Assembly: GCA_964614535.1 (NCBI GenBank)
Contig: CAZTOZ010000013.1
Span: forward strand, 31,067-95,066
Direction: 5' to 3'
Length of the DNA: 64,000 nt
Source of the DNA: JALSHZ01 sp964614535
GTDB lineage: Bacteria; Pseudomonadota; Gammaproteobacteria; UWMA-0217
Shown here: piece by piece, positions 37,060 to 45,238 of the stretch
Numbering within the stretch: the stretch's first letter is position 1
Layout: every line of letters starts with the position of its first letter
The notes under the pieces: generated by a model
Told to the model about the DNA's origin: nothing
The model's input: only the letters and a program-made list of their open reading frames with translations
The model's database searches: none
Position numbers and translations under genes: made by a program

Positions 37060-38928
37060 ATGCGTCCTTTCCAACATCTTACCTTCGTCCCGGCGTTGTT
37101 GCTGATATTACTGCTCTCGCTCGCCGCCGGCGCGGTGGCACCCGCCGCCTCGCTCGACGACACGCCGATCCGTCAGGCCCGCCTCTACGAGAAACAGGGC
37201 AACTATCAGCAGGCCAGCGACATGTATCTGATGACGGCCCGCATCCTCGGCGCCGACAAGGGCGAAAAATGGAAGGTGAAGGCGGCAGAGATGGCGTGGC
37301 TGGCCGGCAACAGCGCCCAGGCATCGAAGATCCTCGACAGCCTCGACGAATCGCGGCTCGACCACATCACCCTGATCCACGGCCGGCTCGTCGCCGCCCG
37401 CATCGCCCGCAGCAGTGGCGACTATGCCGGCGTACTGGCCGAGCTCGACTTTCCCAGCCACAGCGCGCCGGCCAAGCTGCAACGGACCATCGCCGCAATG
37501 CTGGAGGAGGCGCGCGAAAAAGTGGGGTTTCAGCGCCCCGCCGATGGCAACGCCCCGGCCACGGCGCCGGTTCCACGGCCCGGCGCCATCGGCGGCGCGG
37601 TGGCCGCCTCCGGCACTTGGGGGCGACTGATGGCGCTATCGACCCAGGAGCTGTCGAAACGGCTGGCCCAACCCCTGTCACCACTGGAGAAGGGCTGGAC
37701 CGAACTGGCCTATATCGCCAAGACCAGCGCCGACGCCCCCGAGGCGCTGGAAAGCCAGCTGGCGCGCTGGGAGACGCTCTATCGCAACCATCCCGCCTAC
37801 CCCGACTACGTCGATGCGCTGCGTGGCGGTGGCCCCGGCTCGACGGAGGCGGTCTCGCTACCGGCGCGGGTGGGCCAGGTCGCGGTCTTGTTGCCCGCCA
37901 GCGGGCCGCTGTCACCGGTGGCCAACGTGATTCTCGAGGGCATCATGGCGGCCAGGTATCTGCAACCCGATACGGCGGTCCGTGTCTATGACAGCAGCCG
38001 GGGCAATATCGTCGATCTCTATCACCAGGCCGTCGACGAAGGCGCGGCGCTGGTCATCGGCCCGATGGACAAGGAGCAGGTGGACGCACTGGCACAGGCA
38101 CGACTCAGCGTGCCGGTGATCTCGCTGAACTATGGCCGGCACCCGGAGCGGGTCAATCCGATGCTGTTCCAGTTTGCGTTGGCGCCGGAGGACGAAGCAC
38201 GACAGGCGGCCCGGCGGATGCTGGCCGACGGCCATACCCGCATCGCCGCGCTGGTGCCCGACAACGACTGGGGCAAGCGTATCCTCGATGCGCTACGCGA
38301 CGAACTGGAACGCAACGGCGGCACGCTGGTGGCCACCGGCCGCCTCAAGGCACGGAGCAACGACCACTCCAACGTCATCAAGCGCGCACTGAAACCCAAT
38401 CCAACGACCCATGAGAACGGCGTCGATGCCGACGCGATCTTCTTCGCCGCCAGCCCCAAGGAGGCGCGGCTCATCATGCCGCTGATCAAGTTCCACTTCA
38501 TCCACTCATTGCCGGCCTACGCCACGTCGCACGCCTGGAGCGGCTATCCCGACCGTGCCGCCAACCGCGACCTGAACCGGCTGTCGATCACCGAGATTCC
38601 CTGGCTGCTCGGCCAGGCGCCGGCCGACGCCCCCAGGCCGGAGGACCTCGACGAGACCTCACGACACCATCCCCGCCTGTTCGCCTTTGGCTACGACGCA
38701 CTCGCCACGGCGCCCAACCTGATCCAGTCGGGCCAGCCGGCCAACGGCCTGTCCGGCATCCTGACGCTGGACGAGCGCAATCACATCCATCGCAGCCTCG
38801 GCTGGGCACGGTTCAGCCGGGGCGTGGCCCGGCCGCTGCATCCGCCACGGCCGATACCGCCACCGTCCGTGGCCACACCACAGATGCCAGCGCCCCTGGA
38901 ACCCAAGCCGATCCCGTTCAACGAATGA
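37060..38928 (+). CDS. lpoA: Penicillin-binding protein activator LpoA-like (LppC family)
   Basis: Product of 622 residues. A hydrophobic signal (LTFVPALLLILLLSLAAGAVAPA) is followed by a TPR-like N-terminal domain (RLYEKQGNYQQASDMYLMTARIL...). The C-terminal domain has a periplasmic-binding-protein-like fold (VAVLLPASGPLSPVANVILEGIMAA, ALVIGPMDKEQVDALAQ, IAALVPDNDWGKRILDALRDEL). LpoA activates PBP1A from the outer membrane in E. coli. Unusually, no lipobox cysteine follows the signal, so this protein may be soluble periplasmic. The ATG at 37060 is the only one giving a clean signal peptide. It overlaps yraN by ATGA. Confidence 0.9.
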   Translation: MRPFQHLTFVPALLLILLLSLAAGAVAPAASLDDTPIRQARLYEKQGNYQQASDMYLMTARILGADKGEKWKVKAAEMAWLAGNSAQASKILDSLDESRLDHITLIHGRLVAARIARSSGDYAGVLAELDFPSHSAPAKLQRTIAAMLEEAREKVGFQRPADGNAPATAPVPRPGAIGGAVAASGTWGRLMALSTQELSKRLAQPLSPLEKGWTELAYIAKTSADAPEALESQLARWETLYRNHPAYPDYVDALRGGGPGSTEAVSLPARVGQVAVLLPASGPLSPVANVILEGIMAARYLQPDTAVRVYDSSRGNIVDLYHQAVDEGAALVIGPMDKEQVDALAQARLSVPVISLNYGRHPERVNPMLFQFALAPEDEARQAARRMLADGHTRIAALVPDNDWGKRILDALRDELERNGGTLVATGRLKARSNDHSNVIKRALKPNPTTHENGVDADAIFFAASPKEARLIMPLIKFHFIHSLPAYATSHAWSGYPDRAANRDLNRLSITEIPWLLGQAPADAPRPEDLDETSRHHPRLFAFGYDALATAPNLIQSGQPANGLSGILTLDERNHIHRSLGWARFSRGVARPLHPPRPIPPPSVATPQMPAPLEPKPIPFNE

Positions 38929-39275
38929 ATCCCCTGCTGCGCGGTCGTCAGCAGGAGAGTCGGGCACTCGCGCTGCTCAGGCGTCACGGACTGAAGCACC
39001 GGCAGAGCAACTACCGCTGCCGGCACGGCGAGATCGATCTGATCATGGAAGACGGCGAAACCCTGGTCTTCGTCGAGGTTCGCTACCGCCACAGCAGACG
39101 CTACGGCGGCGCCGCCGCCAGCATCGACCACCACAAGATCCGAAAAATCGTCAAAACCGGGCTACACTACCTGCAACACCACCGCCTCGACATGGCCTGC
39201 CGTTTCGACGTCGTCGCGATCGACGGCGACGACACGCCACAGTGGATCAAGAACGCCTTTCAAATGGATTGCTGA
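38925..39275 (+). CDS. yraN: YraN family protein (UPF0102, endonuclease-like fold)
   Basis: Product of 116 residues. Recognisable core: RQQESRALALLRRHGLKHRQSNYRCRHGEIDLIMEDGETLVFVEVRYR. This contains the E-D-x-VEVK-like active-site pattern of Holliday-junction-resolvase-fold nucleases (E of GEID, D, then FVEVRYR). Function is not established. The start overlaps the lpoA stop and diaA begins at the next base after its own stop, matching the E. coli yraM-yraN-diaA order. Confidence 0.93.
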   Translation: MNPLLRGRQQESRALALLRRHGLKHRQSNYRCRHGEIDLIMEDGETLVFVEVRYRHSRRYGGAAASIDHHKIRKIVKTGLHYLQHHRLDMACRFDVVAIDGDDTPQWIKNAFQMDC

Positions 39276-39863
39276 ATGACCATCGAACACATCCGCGAGC
39301 GCTTCGAGACCAGCATCGAAGTCAAGAGACGCGGGCTCGAACTGCTGCCCCCCGTGATCGAGCAGGCGTCGATCCGTCTCGCCGACGCCCTGGCCAACGG
39401 GCACAAGGTGCTCAGCTGCGGCAACGGCGGCTCGGCGGCCGATGCCCAGCACTTCTCCTCCGAGCTGCTCAACCGCTTCGAGATCGGCCGCACCGGCCTG
39501 CCGGCCATTGCCCTGACCACCGACAGCTCGACGCTGACCTCGGTCGCCAACGATTACGCCTACGACCAGATCTTCGCCCGCCAGGTGGCCTCGCTGGGGC
39601 TGCCTGGCGACTGCCTGCTGGCCATCACCACCAGCGGCCGCTCGGCCAATATCACGGCGGCGGTACAGGCGGCGCACCATCGCGGCATGTGGGTGATCGC
39701 GCTGACCGGCGGCGATGGCGGCGAGCTGGCGCCAGCGCTGGAGAACGGCGACATCGAAATCCGCGTGCCGGCCAGAACCACCGCCTATGTGCAGGAGTCC
39801 CACCTGCTGGTGATCCACTGCCTCTGCAGCGTGATCGAACAGCGGTTGTTCGGCGGGGAGTAG
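39276..39863 (+). CDS. diaA: SIS-domain DnaA initiator-associating protein DiaA (GmhA-like)
   Basis: Product of 195 residues made of one sugar-isomerase (SIS) domain. It shows KVLSCGNGGSAADAQHFSSELLNRFE and LLAITTSGRSANITAAVQAAHHRGMWVIALTGGDGG. DiaA binds DnaA and promotes timely initiation at oriC; the close paralogue GmhA is phosphoheptose isomerase. Location after lpoA-yraN argues for DiaA, and the length fits both. A terminator follows. Confidence 0.85.
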   Translation: MTIEHIRERFETSIEVKRRGLELLPPVIEQASIRLADALANGHKVLSCGNGGSAADAQHFSSELLNRFEIGRTGLPAIALTTDSSTLTSVANDYAYDQIFARQVASLGLPGDCLLAITTSGRSANITAAVQAAHHRGMWVIALTGGDGGELAPALENGDIEIRVPARTTAYVQESHLLVIHCLCSVIEQRLFGGE

Positions 39864-39869
39864 ACAGCG

Positions 39870-39891
39870 CCGCGCCAGCGGGGCGGTTTTT
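39870..39891 (+). terminator. Intrinsic terminator of lpoA-yraN-diaA
   Basis: CCGCGCC (39870-39876), loop AGC, GGGGCGG (39880-39886; one mismatch) and TTTTT. It begins seven bases after the diaA stop. Confidence 0.72.
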
Positions 39892-39980
39892 CGGGCGCCC
39901 GCCAGCCCGCGGCCCTGTTGCCCGATCAATAGTGCGTTACACTAGCGTCCTTTCTCCCGCAGACGATTCCAACCACGACC

Positions 39981-42008
39981 ATGACGCGAAAAATCCTCGT
40001 CACCAGCGCCCTGCCCTACGCCAACGGCCCCATCCATCTGGGCCACCTGGTCGAGTACATCCAGACCGACATCTGGGCTCGGTTTCAGAAGCTGCGCGGC
40101 GAGGAGTGCATCTATGTCTGCGCCGACGACGCCCACGGCACTCCGATCATGCTGCGCGCGCAGCAGGAGGGGATCACGCCGGAAGAACTGATCGAACGGA
40201 TGTCACGCGAACATCGACAGGACTTCGCCGACTTTCTGATCGGCTTTGACAACTACTACTCCACCCACTCGGAGGAGAACCGCCACTTCGCCGCCCTGAT
40301 CTATCGACGAGCCAAGGAAGGCGGCCACATCGAAAGGCGGACGATCCGTCAGGCCTACGACCCGGTGGCAAAGATGTTTCTGCCGGATCGCTTCATCAAG
40401 GGCGAATGCCCGCGCTGCGGCGCCCCCGACCAGTACGGCGATGCCTGCGAGGTCTGCGGCGCCACCTACGCACCCACCGATCTGAAGAACCCGGTGTCGG
40501 TGGTCTCGGGCGCCACGCCGGTCGAAAAGGAGTCGGAACACTATTTTTTCAAGCTCGGGGACTTCGAGCCAATGCTGCGCGAATGGACCCGCTCCGGGCC
40601 GGTCCAGCCGGAGATCCAGCACAAGCTCGACGAGTGGTTCGAGAACGGCCTGGCCGACTGGGACATCTCCCGCGATGCACCCTACTGGGGCTTTGAGATC
40701 CCTGACGCGCCGGGCAAATACTTCTACGTCTGGCTCGATGCGCCGATCGGTTATCTGGCCAGTTTCAAGAACTACTGCGACCGCACCGGCAAGGATTTCG
40801 ACGCCTACTGGGCACCCGGTTCCGACGCCGAGGTGCACCACTTCATCGGCAAGGACATCGCCTATTTCCACACCCTCTTCTTTCCGGCGATGCTGGAAGC
40901 CGGCGGCTTTCGCAAGCCGACGGCGGTACACTGCCACGGCTTTCTGACCGTGGACGGACAGAAGATGTCGAAGTCCCGGGGCACCTTCATCATGGCACGC
41001 ACCTACCTGAACCACCTGGCGCCGGAATACCTGCGCTACTACTTCGCCGCCAAGCTCGGCCCCGGCATCGACGATATCGATCTCAACTTCGACGACTTCC
41101 GCGCACGCGTCAACGCCGACCTGGTCGGCAAGCTGGTCAACATCGCATCGCGCTGCGCCGGCTTCATCGGCAAGCGCTTCGACGGCCGACTCGGCGCGAC
41201 GCTGGACGAGTCGCTGTACGGCCGCTTCACCGAACGCGCCGAGGCCATCGCCGGGCTCTACGAGAAGCGCGAGTTCGGCCATGCGATGCGCGAGATCATG
41301 GCGCTGGCCGACCTCGCCAATCAGTACATCGACGAAGAGAAGCCGTGGGTGCTGATCAAGGCGCCCGATCAGGCCGCGCGGGTACAACACATCTGTACCA
41401 CCGGCCTCAACCTCTTTCGCGCGCTGACGATCTATCTCAAACCGGTACTGCCGGCACTGGCGCAGAAGGTGGAGGCCTTTTTCGCCGCCGGCGAGCTGCG
41501 CTGGAGCGACCTGGAAAAGCCGTTGACCGATCACGCCATCGAACGCTTCAAGCCACTGATGACCCGGATCGAGCCAGAACGGCTCGACGCCATCGTCGAG
41601 GAGACCCGTCAGGCCGTCGCTGCCGCCGAAAAGGCCAAACCGGCGTCAGCCACCGGCCCGCTGGCCGACGAGCCAATCGCCGAAGAGATCGAATTCACCG
41701 ATTTCGCCAAGGTCGATCTGCGGGTGGCGAAGATCATCGAGGCCGAACGGGTCGAAGGCGCCGACAAGCTCCTGCGGCTCACCCTCGACCTCGGCGGCGA
41801 GACGCGCAATGTCTTTGCCGGCATCAAGTCGGCCTATGCACCGGAAGCGCTGAAGGGCCGGCTCACCGTGATGGTGGCCAATCTGAAACCACGCAAAATG
41901 CGTTTCGGCATCTCCGAGGGGATGGTGCTGGCGGCCGGCCCCGGCGGCGACGAGCTGTTCCTCCTCGCCCCGGACGATGGCGCCACACCGGGCATGCGGG
42001 TCAAATAG
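39981..42008 (+). CDS. metG: Methionyl-tRNA synthetase
   Basis: Class I aminoacyl-tRNA synthetase of 675 residues. The HIGH-like motif is ALPYANGPIHLGH near residue 15. The zinc-finger insertion is CPRCGAPDQYGDACEVCG, the KMSKS motif is DGQKMSKSRGTF near residue 333, and the anticodon-binding helical domain follows. A C-terminal tRNA-binding (EMAP/Trbp111-like) dimerisation domain starts near 570 (FAKVDLRVAKIIEAERVEGADKLL). This long, dimeric form is the normal gammaproteobacterial type. The DUF349 gene starts 13 bases after its stop. Confidence 0.98.
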   Translation: MTRKILVTSALPYANGPIHLGHLVEYIQTDIWARFQKLRGEECIYVCADDAHGTPIMLRAQQEGITPEELIERMSREHRQDFADFLIGFDNYYSTHSEENRHFAALIYRRAKEGGHIERRTIRQAYDPVAKMFLPDRFIKGECPRCGAPDQYGDACEVCGATYAPTDLKNPVSVVSGATPVEKESEHYFFKLGDFEPMLREWTRSGPVQPEIQHKLDEWFENGLADWDISRDAPYWGFEIPDAPGKYFYVWLDAPIGYLASFKNYCDRTGKDFDAYWAPGSDAEVHHFIGKDIAYFHTLFFPAMLEAGGFRKPTAVHCHGFLTVDGQKMSKSRGTFIMARTYLNHLAPEYLRYYFAAKLGPGIDDIDLNFDDFRARVNADLVGKLVNIASRCAGFIGKRFDGRLGATLDESLYGRFTERAEAIAGLYEKREFGHAMREIMALADLANQYIDEEKPWVLIKAPDQAARVQHICTTGLNLFRALTIYLKPVLPALAQKVEAFFAAGELRWSDLEKPLTDHAIERFKPLMTRIEPERLDAIVEETRQAVAAAEKAKPASATGPLADEPIAEEIEFTDFAKVDLRVAKIIEAERVEGADKLLRLTLDLGGETRNVFAGIKSAYAPEALKGRLTVMVANLKPRKMRFGISEGMVLAAGPGGDELFLLAPDDGATPGMRVK

Positions 42009-42021
42009 GGGGGCCTTCACG

Positions 42022-44703
42022 GTGCTCCGCCATCTCTTCAGACCGCGCTGGAAACACCCTGATCCCGCCGTGCGGCGCGGGGCCGTCACTACCATCGACG
42101 ATCCAGCGATTCTGCTGGAGATCGCCAACCACGACCATGACACCGGCGTGCGGCAAGCCGCCATCGCACGGATACCCGACCTCACCACCCTGCTGCGCAT
42201 CCACATCGCACCGGAGATACAGGGCACACTCGACCAGCGTTTCGCCCAACTGCTGCCCACCGCGCTCGACGACGACACGCTGGCACCGGCCATCGACAAC
42301 TTCATCCGCGCCCGCGGCGGCCCGGCGTTGCTCGCCATGCTGGCCAGCCATGCCGACGCCGGGGTACGCCGCTGGCTGCTGCCGCGTCTCGATGACAGCG
42401 CCCTGCTGGCGCGGATGGCCACCACCGACGCCGACGCCGAAATCCGCCGGCTGGCCGCCGAGCGCCTGGACGATCCGGCCTCGATCCGCCGCGCACTCAA
42501 GGCGCTGGGACGCAAGGACAAGCGCGCCACCCGCCTGCTGAAACAGCGACTGACGGCCATCGACGCCGCCAAGGCGCGAAACCGCGAGATCGACACGCTG
42601 CTCGACACCATCGACCGCCTCGGTGACGATCCCGCCCACTGGCAACGCGACGGCACCGAGCTGTTGCGCCTGCGCAACCGCTGGCAACAACTCGCCGGGA
42701 ACGCCAGCGAGACCCAGCGCCAACGCTTCGATGCCGCCAGCCAGAAGGCCGAAGCGGCCATCGATATCCATCGCCGCGACGCCGAGGCGCTGCAACCAGC
42801 GATCGACGCCAAGAACGAACAATGCAAACTGGTGGAAGACTTCGTCACCCACCTGCGGCAGCGGCACCGCATCTCCGGCCACGAGGCCGACGATCTGCAA
42901 ACCACGCTGGACACATTGCTGGCCGACTGGCAAGACCTGCCGATATTGCCGGAACACCTGGAGATCCCGCTGGCCAACCGTTTCCATCGGCAGCTCAGCG
43001 AAGCCCGCCGGCTGGTGGCCACGCTGTTGGAGAACAGCCGCAGCGGCCGCGACCTGGAGCGGATCATCGAGCAGGCGGAAAAGTTGCTGCGCCAGAAAAG
43101 CATCACCGAAAAGGCCGTCGAACGGCTCCGGCAACAGTGGACACAACAGCGGCTGCCGAAGGATCCCGCGCTGGCGGCCGAATATCGCGACCATTTCGAA
43201 CGCCTCTCGAGCCAGCTCCAGCACCGCCTCGACCGCCAGCAGGCGGCCCGGGAGAAAGGGCTGGCCGAAATCGACGCGCTGCTGGCACGGATCGAGGCCA
43301 ATCTCGACAACGACCGGCTCGGTGACTCCATCGAGCTGGCCCAGCGCGTCCGCAACCTTCTCGACACACTGGCCGATGTGCCGCGCCAGCGCTTCGACGC
43401 CATCCAGCAACGGCTGCGAGATTTCACCCCGCGCATCCGTGAACTCGAAGGCTGGCGCCACTGGGGCACCGACCGCGTCCGCGAAGAGCTGATCGAAGAG
43501 GCGCAGAGACTCGTCGAGACGCCACAGACGCCCCAACAGCGGGCCAAGGCGGTGGCCGAGCTGCGGCGGCGTTGGAAGGGGCTCGCAGAAATCGACCACG
43601 GCGTCAACCGCCGTCTGTGGAAACGCTTCGACAAGGCCTGCAACGCCGCCTGGGCGCTCTGCGCCGAGCACCGCCAGCAAGAGGCCGAGCAGCGCCAGCG
43701 GAACCTGGCGACACGTCAGGCCATCTGCGACGAGCTGGAGGCCCTGCGCGAAGAGGCCACCGCCCCCTCACCGGCATGGCGCGACATCGACCGGCGCTTT
43801 CAGCAGTTGCGCAACCGCTGGCGCGATGCCGGCCCGGTCGACCGCAAAGCATGGCGCAGGATCAACAAACGCTACCGCCAGGCGCTCGACGCGATGAACG
43901 CGGCCCTGCGCGAAGAGCGCGAGCGCAACCACGCCGAACGGATGGCGCTGATCGAACGGCTCGAAGCGCTTGCCGACAGCGACGATCTGGCGGCGGCCAT
44001 GGCCGCGGTGCGTGAGGCGCAACAGGCCTGGCGACTGACCGTCAGTGGCAAACGCTCGCTGGAGCAGGCGATGTGGAAACGTTTCAAGGCGGCCGGCGAT
44101 GCCATCTTCGCCCGCGAGCGGACACGGATCGGTCAGCAGGCACAGGCCCAGAACCGGCTGCTCGGGCAGAAAACCACCATCTGCGAGGCCATCGAACAGC
44201 TAGCAGAGCAGCCGGAGGAGATCACCACCCGGCTGCCGGCCCTGCAACGCCAATGGCAAGAGATCCAGATGCCACGGGGTCGCGATGGCGCGGCGCTGGA
44301 ACAGCGCTACCGCGACGCCCTGAAAGGACTCGACTTCGCCCGGGAACGGCTGGCGCTGGAACAACGGCTGGCCGAGGTGGAGACAACCTGCGAACGCCTG
44401 TCGGTCGACGACGGCGCCGCCACGATCGACACCCTGCTGACGCTGGAGATCCTACTGGCGCTACCCTCCCCAGCCGGGCTCGAGGAGGAGCGGATGGCGC
44501 GAAAAGTGGCCATGTTGTCGGAAAGAATCAACGACCGTGGCAGCGACGATACACTCGAACAGGCGCTCTCGCTGCTCGGGAGCATCTGCCCGGACGCCGG
44601 GATCACCACCGTCAACCCGACCGACCGCCGGCGCCTGCATGCCATCCGTGATGCCATCACCAGCGAGTTGACCCGCCGGATCGCCGAGCTGCGACAGAGT
44701 TGA
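42022..44703 (+). CDS. Large DUF349 repeat protein of unknown function
   Basis: Predicted soluble protein of about 893 residues, mostly helical and very rich in Gln, Arg and Glu. The N-terminal part (LRHLFRPRWKHPDPAVRRGAVTTIDDPAILLEIANHDHDTGVRQAAIARI) looks like HEAT-type repeats. The rest contains several DUF349 units with recurring W-x2-I/L and W-k-x-F/N patterns (for example AELRRRWKGLAEIDHGVNRRLWKRFDKACNAAW and ALQRQWQEIQMPRGRDGAALEQRY). The GTG at 42022 is preferred, with a GGGGGG stretch eight bases upstream. No catalytic motif is visible. It is probably cotranscribed with metG and ends before a terminator. Confidence 0.85.
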   Translation: MLRHLFRPRWKHPDPAVRRGAVTTIDDPAILLEIANHDHDTGVRQAAIARIPDLTTLLRIHIAPEIQGTLDQRFAQLLPTALDDDTLAPAIDNFIRARGGPALLAMLASHADAGVRRWLLPRLDDSALLARMATTDADAEIRRLAAERLDDPASIRRALKALGRKDKRATRLLKQRLTAIDAAKARNREIDTLLDTIDRLGDDPAHWQRDGTELLRLRNRWQQLAGNASETQRQRFDAASQKAEAAIDIHRRDAEALQPAIDAKNEQCKLVEDFVTHLRQRHRISGHEADDLQTTLDTLLADWQDLPILPEHLEIPLANRFHRQLSEARRLVATLLENSRSGRDLERIIEQAEKLLRQKSITEKAVERLRQQWTQQRLPKDPALAAEYRDHFERLSSQLQHRLDRQQAAREKGLAEIDALLARIEANLDNDRLGDSIELAQRVRNLLDTLADVPRQRFDAIQQRLRDFTPRIRELEGWRHWGTDRVREELIEEAQRLVETPQTPQQRAKAVAELRRRWKGLAEIDHGVNRRLWKRFDKACNAAWALCAEHRQQEAEQRQRNLATRQAICDELEALREEATAPSPAWRDIDRRFQQLRNRWRDAGPVDRKAWRRINKRYRQALDAMNAALREERERNHAERMALIERLEALADSDDLAAAMAAVREAQQAWRLTVSGKRSLEQAMWKRFKAAGDAIFARERTRIGQQAQAQNRLLGQKTTICEAIEQLAEQPEEITTRLPALQRQWQEIQMPRGRDGAALEQRYRDALKGLDFARERLALEQRLAEVETTCERLSVDDGAATIDTLLTLEILLALPSPAGLEEERMARKVAMLSERINDRGSDDTLEQALSLLGSICPDAGITTVNPTDRRRLHAIRDAITSELTRRIAELRQS

Positions 44704-44750
44704 GCCGGGTCCGCCCGCGCCAACCCCAATCCCGGGAGACGGAAAGAAAA

Positions 44751-44778
44751 AAGCCCGAACCTTTCGGTTCGGGCTTTT
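44751..44778. terminator. Bidirectional intrinsic terminator between the DUF349 gene and tRNA-Glu
   Basis: AAGCCCGAAC (44751-44760) and GTTCGGGCTT (44767-44776) form a perfect 10-base-pair stem with loop CTTTCG. A-rich sequence lies on the left and TTTT on the right, so it can end transcription from both the DUF349 gene and the tRNA-Glu side. Confidence 0.92.
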
Positions 44779-44784
44779 GCATGG

Positions 44785-44860
44785 TGGCGTCCCCTAGGGG
44801 ATTCGAACCCCTGTTGCCGCCGTGAAAGGGCGGAGTCCTAGGCCTCTAGACGAAGGGGAC
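44785..44860 (-). tRNA. tRNA-Glu (anticodon TTC)
   Basis: A 76-base cloverleaf on the minus strand. The acceptor stem is GTCCCCT/AGGGGAC, the anticodon stem CCGCC/GGCGG with loop CTTTCAC (anticodon TTC), and the T arm has GGTTCGAATCC. CCA is encoded at the 3' end. It is close to gltX, the synthetase gene for the same amino acid. Confidence 0.97.
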
Positions 44861-44869
44861 GTAGTGGTT

Positions 44870-45076
44870 TCAGTCCGGAGACTGCGGGCCCGATGACTCA
44901 CCGGTCATCACGACCATGACTACGCCGGTGAAAAGCAGCAAAAAACCCACTGGTACCAGCATCAGGAAGAATTTGGCCTCGGGCCGATCCGTCAACATGG
45001 TCCAGAAACCGGCTATCAGTGACAACGCGGTGGCGACCAGCCCGACGGTGACGAGTATCCTTCCGAGCTTTTGCAC
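44870..45076 (-). CDS. Small two-helix membrane protein, unknown function
   Basis: Product of 68 residues starting from GTG, with AGGTGA six bases upstream. Two hydrophobic helices are predicted (ILVTVGLVATALSLIAGFWTML and FFLMLVPVGFLLLFTGVVMVVM). They are separated by a short charged turn (TDRPEAK) and followed by a polar tail (TGESSGPQSPD). I recognise no family. It sits in a 239-base gap between tRNA-Ala and tRNA-Glu genes on the same strand and would be on their transcript. The clean transmembrane pattern and ribosome-binding site suggest it is real. Confidence 0.6.
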   Translation of the reverse strand: MQKLGRILVTVGLVATALSLIAGFWTMLTDRPEAKFFLMLVPVGFLLLFTGVVMVVMTGESSGPQSPD

Positions 45077-45099
45077 TCATTCACCTGACTTGCAGAACT

Positions 45100-45175
45100 T
45101 GGTGGAGCTAGGCGGGATCGAACCGCCGACCTCAACACTGCCAGTGTTGCGCTCTCCCAGCTGAGCTATAGCCCC
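45100..45175 (-). tRNA. tRNA-Ala (anticodon GGC)
   Basis: A 76-base cloverleaf on the minus strand. The acceptor is GGGGCTA/TAGCTCC, the D arm AGCTCAGCTGGGAGAGC, the anticodon stem CAACA/TGTTG with loop CTGGCAG (anticodon GGC), and the T arm has GGTTCGATCCC. CCA is encoded. Confidence 0.97.
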
Positions 45176-45238
45176 TGCAAGGGAGCGCGTAATTTACGCG
45201 ACCGGCTTTTTCTTGTCAACAGAAAAGCGTCTCTCCAC

